Assembly (NCBI GenBank): GCA_020091685.1
Contig: CM034610.1
Coordinates: forward strand, 27,192,094 to 27,256,093
Reading direction: 5' to 3'
DNA length: 64,000 nucleotides
Source: Lutjanus erythropterus
Lineage: Eukaryota > Chordata > Actinopteri > Lutjaniformes > Lutjanidae
The position numbers and the translations under genes were made by a program. Position 1 is the first letter of the stretch; every line of letters begins with the position of its first letter. The notes beneath the pieces are model-generated. The model saw nothing but the letters and a program-made list of their open reading frames with translations. It was not told the DNA's origin and ran no database searches. Below, piece by piece: positions 55,201 to 64,000 of this stretch.

Positions 55201-58200
55201 AGGTGCTTTTTGAGAAGTCAGAGACCTCATCCATGACTCTGGTTGGTGAGTGTCAACAATACACAGCTCGTATAATACTTAGTTAATTATCACCCATTGA
55301 AAAACGAGAACTCTTCATGTCAACTAACTACAGTTTGGACACAATTGAAATGGCTTTAATTGTGTCTTTTGTGTTTTAATCTCCAGTTAACAGTCAGTAC
55401 AACTGATAAGTACAGCCACTAAAGGTGACATGATAGTGAGCTGCTAAAATCACTGCAAACCTCACACTTATTTGTAAAGAAGGAAGTGTGTTTTTACTTT
55501 CACTGGCTGTAGAATTGAATTGAAATCTTTATTTGTCATTACACAAGTGCAACGAAATTACCTTTGGTTCTCTATGAAACCACAAGGGGGCACACTTCAC
55601 ACATCTTCTACATCTTGTTTTCCCCCCTTCACATAAAGTTGCCACTGGTTCAGTATTTAAATCAAACTGTGCCAAAAGTCACCTGACAGGTAGTGATGAA
55701 TGTTGTGATAATTAATTTAATACATCAGTCTGGTAAAATCTTGAATTGATGTCATGTGAAAGACAAAGACTCCTGCTACAGTCTCTTATAATATCGATAA
55801 AAAACACAATACAGAAGAATTGATAGAAGCATGTTCTCAGTCCCCCTTTTTTTGTCTGACGCCCTCCAGGGAAATCCAAGACCCGAGAGTCTCGCCAGTC
55901 CATCATCAGCCCAGACTGGAACTTTGAGAGGATGGGTATTGGCGGCCTCGACAAGGAGTTTTCTGACATCTTCCGCAGAGCCTTCGCCTCCCGAGTCTTC
56001 CCTCCAGACATAGTAGAACAGATGGGTGAGACTCCCTCTTTCTCTACATCCCGCCATCACTTATTCATTTGTTTGTGCATTTTTATGCCGTCTCGCTGCA
56101 AGTCAGATGATGATTTCACAAGATTGTATGTGTGGTGAAAACATTTTTACATTTTCATCTATTACTTTTCTGAAAGTTTTTCTTAAAGGTGCAGTGAACA
56201 GTTGTGGAATAGGATAGTTGATTGTGAAGTCTTATTGCCAGTTCACTAAATAGTGACACTTTGGGTTGTTGGCCACCAAACTCAACAGTCAACCATCTTA
56301 CAGACCTGTGATTGGATAAATTCCACCTAGATTTTCTACACTGAGTTTTGAAGAGAAGAAAAGAGGCAATCAGTTATTTTTCCCCCTCGTTCAGGTATGA
56401 AGGAAGAAAGGGAGAAAGAAAAAGAAAAATACTGCTCTACTTTCATGTCTGTGATATGTTCTACAGATAAAGAAAGTGAGAGGTGTCCCGTTGCTGATAT
56501 AATGTTGATATGACTGTCAACAGATGTGTGGCTGCACTAACATGTTTATATGGTCGCTGAAATAAAAATAAACAGGTGACGCCATGCACACGAGCTGCTC
56601 AAGCATGAAGTTTGAACCAGCTGTAAAGCCTGATCACAGAGTCGAGAGGAGGTTAAGACGTCTAGTTTACTCTCAGACCACTTGAATTACATTATGCTGA
56701 GGGTTATAATGTCATTTTTGCCTAGTGACATCAAAAACAAACTGCCTTCCACAGCCTTAAGTGAATTTGTAATGCTCAGACCCCGAGCTCAGCACAGGAG
56801 AGTAAAATGCATGGATGCTTCTGCTATGCATTCTTCAGTGTTCAAGTTATTCAGCTTCAGCAATGAGTCATTTTAACCTTTCACCAACAATGACTGTTAA
56901 TCAACTCATCATCAAGTGCACCTCAGGTCCTTTTCCACCAAATTAGCTCTGATTCTTGAACCTGTTCAATTTGAGATTCAGCCCGCTTTTCCACCAGTTC
57001 TGAGCGGAGCTATTGCAATCAAGGATGCTCATCAACAGAGGGCGTCACACAACACACGTCCTGTAGAATATGACATGCCCGCTCAAGTGCAGGAACCAAG
57101 CAGTCCCTCCAGGAAGTTGTGATGTGGCAACAGTTAATGCAGATTCAGTCTATCGCTGTGAATTCTGCACGACGTTGCAATTTTGTCCTGTCACTGCAAC
57201 TTTTCTGCAAATTTGAAAAATCATCAAAGTTTCCCACAAGTTCTACCAATCATAGCAGCCTCCCACTCAAACGTTATACATGTATGTCTCAATGAACTGA
57301 TTCAGTGTTTTATTATCTACTCCTGGTTTTGCCTGCAGTTGTGCTTCTTCATTTACAAGTAAAACATATTTTATTAGAATTTTTGTAATCCTGAGTCTTT
57401 CTGTTAAGGTTACTCAGAACAGAGTGTGGTTTTATTCTGCCTGAAACAAGCTGTCTTTGACTTTTAAGGAATTATACCAATGATTTTTCACTGGTATATG
57501 ACTTTGTTTTTGCTATTTCTTACTTGACTCTGTGAGTTTATTGCAAAAACACTTAAAAACATTGCAACATGCATCACATTTTTTTCAAAAAGCTGCTGAG
57601 AAATCAGAGATTTTAGGCTGCAACAATCAAAAGAATCCTGGAGGGACTGGACAAGGTTCAATAGTGACCTCCTCTGGTAAGAGAAGTCTGTCAACCAAAA
57701 CAAAAATAAACATACAAAAGTCTTTCCTTTTCAATTTAAACTGATATGAAGACCTTTGCATAGTTCTTCCTCAACATACGAAATGTTAACAGCTGCGATG
57801 AGCAGAAAAAAACACAATGATAACACTTTTGTCTCTCAGAACTGGTGAAGTATCTTCCAGCATTCATCAGGTCACACAGAATAATAATACCTGTCAAATA
57901 GAGTATAATCACTGTTTTCAGTCATTATATTCAGATTGTGTTTAATCCTTGCCTCAACATTATGGCAAACAAAACTTTGAATAATGCCTTTGAGAAATGT
58001 ATCATAGCCTGAATCACTGAAACCCACAATCAACGATTAGCAGGCAAGGCAGCGTCCTCCTGCGGTGCCTCGACCATGACTAAAAACCCCTGACAGTGAT
58101 CCCTGTGCACACTCATTAATAGATCTCTGACAGCTGTCAGATTACTATGATGATTCACTGTGCAGAAGACAACAGCTCATTGTAATGAAAGTCATCAGGT

Positions 58201-61020
58201 AGTCTTCTTTGTGACTCATACACAAAACCCTTCCATCCCACACACATTCACACACATGTGCATCATATCAGTCCTAATCCTCGCTCCCAGACCTAGAAGT
58301 CTTGTGAAAACCTGTTGTAAAGACCTCTGAGCTCGGCAAATACACACATCACTAAAGTCTGGCGCACACAGACACTCCGTACCCGCAGTGCTCAGGGCCT
58401 GTGGCAGCGTCCAGCAGCCTGTGAGCTGACCTTTAGCCGGCCGGTTGTGTGCAAGGAGTCGGCCTTTGGCTGCGGCCAGCTGGCTGCTGTAATGAGATGG
58501 CATGCCCTGATAGAGCATCCAGCTAAAGGTGAAGCTGTAATTGGCAGGCGTGGGGAGCAGGGAGAGCAGGTGCTGACAGAGAGGCGGTGTGCATGTGCAC
58601 GTAACACATTCTGTGTGTGCGCTGGAGCAAAAGTCTGAAAGTTTCACCTTGTCTCCCCTTTGCTCCCGGAGAGGTGAAGCAGACAGACAGAAGCTTCAGA
58701 GCTTTCTCTCCCAAACACAACACAACCACATAACTTTTCCCCACTTTCCTCCCTCCACCCTCCTCCCGAGCTGTCATCCCGGCTGCTTTTCCTTCAGCAG
58801 GCCCAAATGGCAGCTCAGATGGTTATCTGGGGCCTCTCAATTAGTCTGGGCTAAATGTCATTAAGCAGGTGCAAAAGGCCATTAAAAGAGCCACACTGTA
58901 AACTCGGTTGAGTGGAGAGCTCACAGTCTCCACACTTGATCTTTATAGAGGAGGAATAAAACAAAGGAAGTTAGTAGTGCTGTGTTGAGGACAGCAGCAA
59001 ACAATATCATTGGGATCACTTTCATAGCAATGATAGAAACACTGAGAACCAATCAAAATCCACCTGACTTTACAGGGCATAGCATATAACTTATTAAACA
59101 TTTATACAACGTTACATTAGGCTACAAATTACACATAAAAAACATAATTTTACCTGCGATATTCTGCTCAGTGGTCTTTGGTGCTTGCGAGACCTCTGAG
59201 GCCCGTTTGGTTCTTACTGATGTCCGCTTTGGGGATCATCAGGATGCCGTCAAACTGATGTTGACTCAAAGGTTTGGACACACTTCTCAGTCAGTGTTTT
59301 TTTTTATTTATTTTTGTGAGAAATGGCGCAGAAAATCTACCAATGCAAAACTGTTTATCACCACCACAAACAACTGAGTGATATTTCCAATAAACTGCAT
59401 ATGTTAAGTGAACATTTTTATTGTGAAGGCAGTGCAACAGAATCCTGAGGCATTGATTGCACAGAACAAATCCTTCAATAACTGTGTTCAGTGGAAGAAA
59501 AAAATGTATCCAAGAAGTCACTGGAGTCTTTAAGCTTGTGTGATATTGATTTTTACATTTCAGAAATGCAGTATCTCAGAGCTCAGCTGACTTTGCCACC
59601 ATTTCTCATACTCATTATTACACAACTACTGCCAGTAGTAAACCAACGAGCTGAGGAAAAAAGGGTAAAAACAAGGAAAATCATGGCCTAAATGTTGGCA
59701 GGGGACAAAACTAATTACTGCTTGATTAACATTGGAGTAAAAGTTCCATCTAACAAAGATATCAGCTTTGTAAGTAGCAGAAACATTTGCTGTGTAAAAG
59801 AAAGAACAGCGTGTGCTGCTCCGTTTGACTTCAGCTCCTCTGTCCCCGGTTGTGCGTCTTGTCTGCAGGCTGTAAGCATGTGAAGGGAATCCTGCTGTAC
59901 GGACCCCCGGGCTGCGGCAAAACCCTGATGGCACGACAGATTGGCAAGATGCTCAAGGCCCGCGAGCCGAAGATCGTCAACGGGCCCGAGATCCTCAACA
60001 AGTACGTCGGAGAGTCTGAGGCCAACATCAGGAAGCTGTTTGCAGATGCAGAGGAAGAACAGAAGAGGGTGAGGATCAGAGAACACATGGCCGCTTTGTT
60101 ACAAGGGTAGAATATAGTGTCTACAATGTGAATTCCTGGTTATTCAAAGCTTAATATTTGTTGTTTAAGTGTACTGAAGGAGGATCTCACATGGTTGAGC
60201 CGTGTTTGAGTTAAATAAGGTTCTTGGCATGTTTGATTTGAAAGAAGGGTTCCCACTGGTGCTGGAAATCCTTGAAATAGCTTGAATTTTAATGTGCAAA
60301 GCTGTTTTCTCTCATTCTCTGCTCTATACATGCTTCATGCTTTATAAAAATGAGAGTAGTTTAAAAACACAGACACAAAGGACAATCATTTACTGCATGC
60401 TATGGAAAGAAACTTTGTACAATTAGCTGATAATTAGTCTGATCACATTATTGAACCATAATCAAAGCAATAACTAATATCAGCCCTTATCAGATTAAAT
60501 ACTTCAGCAGTTGGTGTTTCTGTAGTGACACATGACTCTAGGAACACAATGTAAAGTGCGTCATACGTCGACGCCTACTTGTCAATTCAGCATCAGTATA
60601 ATCCATAAAGATAAATCGGATTTCTGTGCAAACCTTCCATTTTGTCGCTGTTGCTGAACTTATCATCTACACATCAGATAAAAAAACAGTCTGTTCTCAG
60701 TGATCAGTATTCTTCCATCATCCTCATGAAACACAGATAAGCATTTCATCTATCCAAACAGAAAAAACTAATTTCTCCAGGAGAGGAGAGATCTGCCCTT
60801 TAGTCAGACGTCGCTGTAATAACTCTGGTAAAGTTCTCAGTGTCTGTGTGTGGATGTGTGTGTAGAGTGTGTGTGTGTAGAGTGTGTGTGGGGGGGGGGG
60901 TACTTATGCATTGAAACCCAGCAGTGACGGTTGGTTTGGATGGTGAGACACTAGCGTCGAGCCTCACTCTTCACCACCTAATGAGGGGCTGGGCTCTCTT
61001 TGACCTCCTATTAAACCTCC

Positions 61021-61057
<37 letters not shown>

Positions 61058-62816
61058 CACGCACACACACCATCCCGTGTGTAATAAGGACAGCTCCACA
61101 CCTGCTTTAAATGCTACGGCGGAGACTGACAGGTCTGTAGATGGAGGGATAACCCCCCACCCTGCTGCTGCCTCACTTTTTCCATCTGTCTCTCTGTTGA
61201 GGGTCAGTACTGAAAGAAAAGTATCGGCAGTGGCTTTGTCGTCTTTTTGCATTTATGTCTCAGAAAGAATGTAAGTGAGGAAACTTTTAATAGGATTTTA
61301 TTTAGTACTTTGAATTAATTTGAACTTAGACAAGTGTTTTATAATCTGGAGCTACTAGGATTAAAAGTAGCAGTGTCATTGTAAAATGAATTAAATGTCA
61401 AAAAATACAAATATGAATTTAAAATCTTTATTTTTTTAGGATATTTCATAAATATAAAATTGATTTCTTTACACACTTTTACCTTAGAAGTCATTAATAG
61501 GAGGACATTCAAAATTACAGTGAAAATATAAATCTTTTACACTTATTGCAGTTTTTGAAAGCAAAGCATTAAAGTTGTTGCGTTTCACTTTATTTGAAGC
61601 GAAGCTGATGTGTAACTTTAAATTGTTGCTTGAACAAACACTGTCCCACTAGACTCTAAAAGCTTCTAAAAACTTAATTTAAGGATGCAGAATGTATTCT
61701 TCAGAGAAAAAATCATCAGAATTTCTGGCTTTGTGGTCTTCCTCACCCCAAAACAGGCTAATTAGGATACATTACGACCCTGAAAAGCATGAAAAAGTCC
61801 TTTTAATTTGATGCCCACATATCAGAAGAACACATATTCCAGATGTTTAAGCAAAGACTATAAAAATGCATATGAATTGTATGTTTTTAAATAAATAACT
61901 TGTACCATGGACTACAAAATCACTTTTTCTTTGTTTCTGCTGTTCATTTTCCTCCTCATCTCTCTTCTGAACAGCTGGGTGCGAACAGCGGCCTCCACAT
62001 CATCATATTTGATGAGATTGACGCGATCTGTAAACAGCGCGGCAGTATGGCGGGCAGCACAGGGGTCCACGACACCGTGGTCAACCAGCTGCTGTCCAAG
62101 ATAGACGGCGTGGAGCAGCTCAACAACATCCTGGTCATAGGTGCTCAGATACACGCTTTCTCCCTCCATTTCCACAAAGTAGCACGACTCACAGGTTCTC
62201 CAGTGTCATCCATGAACATCTGCTCTCACTCATCTGCTGTCTCCACTGTCTGTCCGTCTGTCCTCCCCCTCAGGTATGACCAACAGGCCTGACCTGATAG
62301 ATGAGGCCTTGCTGAGGCCAGGAAGACTGGAGGTGAAGATGGAGATTGGTGAGAAAACACACTGATAAGGTTTCACACTAGTGTCAACTCCATACAGTTA
62401 ATTAATGATAACATAGAAGTTTTTCTTCAAATCAGTTAACATTTAAAAGTCCCTCTTCTCCCCAGTGCTACAGTTAAAGCAGACAGTTTTTATGGAAATT
62501 AGGCTGCTACCTGCTGTATCAAAAAGAGCAGTACAGCAGCAGGATGTCTTACATGTTGCTTGAGTTAAAGACATAATAACTCTTTTTGCAGAAGCTTAAA
62601 GTCCCCTATTTGCTCTCACTTCTTCCAGGGTTACCGGATGAAAAGGGCCGAATTCAGATCCTGAACATCCACACGGCAAAGATGCGTCAGTACGACCTGC
62701 TGTCCGGTGACGTGGACGTCAAGGAGCTGGCGGTGGAGACGAAGAACTACAGCGGTGCCGAGCTGGAGGGCCTGGTCAGGGCTGCGCAGTCCACTGCCAT
62801 GAACAGACATATAAAG
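43290..62816 (+). CDS. nsf: N-ethylmaleimide-sensitive factor, exons 1-12 (3' part beyond window)
   Basis: Coding exons: 43290-43301, 48760-48845, 49563-49659, 50529-50568, 54061-54227, 54544-54651, 55170-55245, 55870-56025, 59869-60068, 61975-62140, 62274-62348, 62629-62816, giving 1371 nt (457 of about 744 residues) with consistent phases. NSF is the hexameric AAA+ ATPase that, with alpha-SNAP, takes apart cis-SNARE complexes after membrane fusion. The start is MTAR in exon 1 followed by [20 protein letters not shown]. The N domain fills about 1-200 and D1 follows: Walker A GPPGCGKT with Lys265, Walker B IIIFDE with Glu328, sensor-1 region MTNRPDL (from 371), and arginine fingers in LLRPGRLE (Arg384, Arg387). 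The last exon ends [11 protein letters not shown]. Most of the C-terminal part of D1's lid and all of D2 are outside. All introns are GT-AG. Nothing appears damaged. Confidence 0.96.
44085..44397. mobile_element. MITE with TTAA flanks in nsf intron 1
   Basis: AGCTACTACAAGGA (44089-44102) and its exact reverse complement TCCTTGTAGTAGCT (about 44380-44393) bound a 305-bp non-coding element, with TTAA directly outside on both sides (44085-44088 and 44394-44397). TTAA duplication is typical of piggyBac-type transposition, though the terminal bases are not the usual CCC. Confidence 0.75.
44405..44465. repeat. Dispersed repeat fragment (GTGTGTAGGATTTAATGGGA)
   Basis: GTGTGTAGGATTTAATGGGATCTAG... 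GAGCTTGCAGATTGCAAACA is the same family as the palindromic insert in the LINE relic near 20090. It directly abuts the TTAA MITE. Confidence 0.5.
47586..48027. mobile_element. hAT-like non-autonomous element with an 8-bp target duplication
   Basis: Left end TAGGGCTGAAACTAAC, right end (reverse complement) TAGAGCTGCTAGGATTAG. The flanking octamers are CTGGCTTC (47578-47585) and CTGGCTTT (48028-48035), a 7/8 match, as expected for an old hAT-type 8-bp duplication. The element is interrupted by the SINE at 47729-47990 and lies in nsf intron 1. No transposase is encoded. Confidence 0.75.
47729..47990 (-). mobile_element. tRNA-derived SINE nested in the hAT-like element
   Basis: On the minus strand the head reads GGGGCAGCAGTAGCTCGGTC, with an A-box-like TAGCTCGGTCTGCAAGG and a B-box-like GGTGCAAATCC, as in tRNA-derived RNA polymerase III promoters. 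The tail reads AATTTCCCAAGGGGGATCAA followed by TAAAGTATGCC and a short CTT-rich run, resembling the 3' end of fish RTE-type LINEs that could mobilise it. It is about 260 bp long and the body is decayed. Confidence 0.7.
48484..48636. mobile_element. Short MITE with long inverted repeats
   Basis: AGGGCCGTCCATACCAAGGA... followed by CTATAACTAACTATAAG is mirrored at the right by TTATAGTTATAGTTCTTGGT and GTGGATGGGCCTT. Arms are about 38 bp with few mismatches, and the whole can fold into one hairpin. It lies close upstream of nsf exon 2. Confidence 0.75.
49310..49400. repeat. Dispersed fish repeat fragment (CCTTTATTAGTCCCACAACA)
   Basis: AAAATAAGATGATCCTTTAT followed by TAGTCCCACAACAGGGATAT and GTGTTAGAGCAGCAAAG is a sequence order seen in common teleost retroelement tails. 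It lies in nsf intron 2; ends are unclear. Confidence 0.45.
52730..53290. promoter_or_regulatory. Candidate conserved non-coding element in nsf intron 4
   Basis: About 550 bp free of recognisable repeats and dense in homeodomain-type sites: TTTTCCTAATTACAG, GGCATTAATTGATTTTG, TGTCTAATTGAAC, CCATAATGG and CCATAATGAGG. It reads differently from the AT-rich intron background and resembles developmental enhancers. This is pattern judgement without alignment. Confidence 0.35.
55508..55600 (-). repeat. LINE-tail-like fragment
   Basis: On the minus strand AATTTCGTTGCACTTGTGTA followed by ATGACAAATAAAGATT resembles the 3' tail of fish retroelements. A CCACAAGGGGGCAC block lies just downstream at 55580-55593. 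Confidence 0.4.
58380..58910. promoter_or_regulatory. Candidate conserved non-coding element in nsf intron 8
   Basis: GC-balanced sequence with blocks such as GCTGTAATTGGCAGG, TCTCAATTAGTCTGGG, AATGTCATTAAGCAGG and AAGGCCATTAAAAGAG, set in a 3.8-kb intron of otherwise AT-rich DNA. No coding frame has splice support. It is a candidate enhancer by composition and motif density only. Confidence 0.3.
60841..60900. repeat. GT-rich microsatellite ending in an 11-G run
   Basis: TGTGTGTGGATGTGTGTGTA-type repeat that ends in an uninterrupted run of G at about 60890-60900. Confidence 0.9.
61023..61056. repeat. (AC)n microsatellite
   Basis: Uninterrupted AC run in nsf intron 9. Confidence 0.95.
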
Positions 62817-64000
62817 GTCAGAGTCCTCGAGGGACATTCTGCGTAATACTGTTCACATTTGTGCTCATTGTGTGTCCAGGTCAAACCCAAAGATATTCAA
62901 GCAACAGTGATTTAAAACAGAGAAAACCATCACATCTTCACATCTGATGTATTTTTGCTTGCATGTCCTGTGTTGAAAGCTTTTTTTCCCTGGGTATTGA
63001 CTCTCAGGCTTCATACAGGCTACCCTCTCATTACCAGAGGGCTCTTTATACTGTGTCACTTGACTTCCTAAAGCCTGAAGCTTTTTGACATAAAGATTTC
63101 AAATGACCTGAAGTGTCACGTCTCCCTTGTGCAGGTTGTATGCTTGGACAGCGTGCAATCTGAAAGGAATACCTGCACGACTCATTACTACTGATAAAAG
63201 TTCTGCCAACAATGCTTTTAGAGTTGAAAAGATTAAATTTAATCTACATGTTAATTTACAGGTAATATTATCCTAAAGGGATGCTAGACTTGAAAAAATA
63301 AGGTAAGCACAGTTTGTAGTAAAGATGCAGATGTAACAGTTCTCTATAAGAGAGTGTCAGGTATCTACAACAGAAACAAAATTATTTTAAGGAGGGTGCA
63401 ATACAGGAGTTTTCACAGCATTTCTAGTTTTTGTTATACTACCGTTATTGTGGAAAACACAATAAAAATGTGTTATTTGCGCAATTAATGTAAATATTTG
63501 TTCTTTCTATTTAATCAGGAGGAGTCTCTCTTTCAAGAGAGACCTGGCCATGACAGACAGCAGCATAAATAAAAACATATAGTCACGGACAGAAACCGCA
63601 AATGAGACAAAATAATATAAACAAGCACAGGGAACTCACATGTCGAAGAAATTTCTAGGAATCAGTTGCATAACAAGATAAATTAAAAACACTGACATCC
63701 TAATCCTGAGGAATCTGCCTCTTATTATTTCATTTTGAATTTATTAAAGCCACTTAAAAAGATAAATTCATAGAGTTTCAAGTCCCTCTACAGTATTCTT
63801 TACAGAAGGCAAGCGTGCTGTCTGGCTCTTTTCTGCGTGATCAAGACACATTTTGTTTCTAGTTTTTACTTCATCATGTCTCCACTTCTGAAACCAAACC
63901 TGCGCCCCTTGAGATCCAAAATAAGATTAGTAATTGAGAACTCGGATCTTTCATCTTGTATTATTATTCATACTATTAAAAAAAAATCTCTGTTTTTTTG
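62817..64000 (+). other. nsf: nsf intron 12 (5' part)
   Basis: It begins with GTCAGAGTC directly after exon 12. The sequence to the window end is AT-rich, without further coding exons or recognised elements; the next exon (C-terminal lid of D1) must lie beyond. Confidence 0.75.

Noticed and set aside
61900..62292. Plus-strand open frame of 130 codons containing the nsf Walker B region.
   Set aside because: Only 61975-62140 is exon; the frame runs on both sides into intron sequence past a clear acceptor and donor, and the conserved protein continues in the next exon.

Overview
The window is nuclear DNA from a vertebrate, almost certainly a teleost fish and probably a percomorph. It has intron-rich genes with GT-AG boundaries, conserved vertebrate proteins, many (GT)n/(CA)n microsatellites, and dispersed repeats of kinds typical of fish genomes (hAT-like elements, MITEs, a tRNA-derived SINE, LINE tails). 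No bacterial operons, CRISPR arrays or plasmid or phage features are present.

Four protein-coding genes are supported. (1) myo1d, plus strand: only the last coding exon (12232-12388) with its 3' UTR is here, so the first 12.2 kb is read as its last intron. (2) cdk5r1 (p35), minus strand: an intronless 302-codon CDS at 25390-26298. A 5' UTR intron is predicted, leading back to a GC-rich first exon and promoter near 27.9-28.4 kb. (3) psmd11 (26S proteasome lid subunit Rpn6), plus strand: complete, 12 coding exons from 29577 to 39607, giving 422 residues, the same length as the human protein. It also has an intron immediately after the stop codon and a non-coding last exon. (4) nsf (N-ethylmaleimide-sensitive factor), plus strand: the first 12 coding exons (43290-62816, 457 residues) cover the N domain and most of the D1 ATPase; the rest lies beyond the window.

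Layout: 0-12.2 kb, myo1d intron holding a 5.5 kb head-to-tail repeat array with about 2.54 kb period; 12.2-21 kb, myo1d 3' end, a long foldback element and a gene-poor interval with a LINE relic; about 21-28.4 kb, cdk5r1; 28.4-29.5 kb, a short head-to-head promoter interval shared by cdk5r1 and psmd11; 29.6-41.3 kb, psmd11; 41.3-43.1 kb, AT-rich spacer; 43.2-64 kb, nsf. myo1d, cdk5r1 and psmd11 are also neighbours in mammals (human 17q11.2), which supports the identifications. The orientation of psmd11 relative to cdk5r1 and the adjacency of nsf differ from the human arrangement as I remember it.

The genes have no single pathway. myo1d is a membrane-actin motor, cdk5r1 activates Cdk5 in neurons, psmd11 is a structural lid subunit of the proteasome, and nsf recycles SNARE complexes. 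I found no convincing novel gene system. The most interesting items are the tandem repeat array with structured ends and an internal hairpin, a GC-AG intron and a stop-adjacent 3' UTR intron in psmd11, a SINE nested in a hAT-like element that kept an 8-bp target duplication, and several intronic stretches that read like conserved developmental enhancers.
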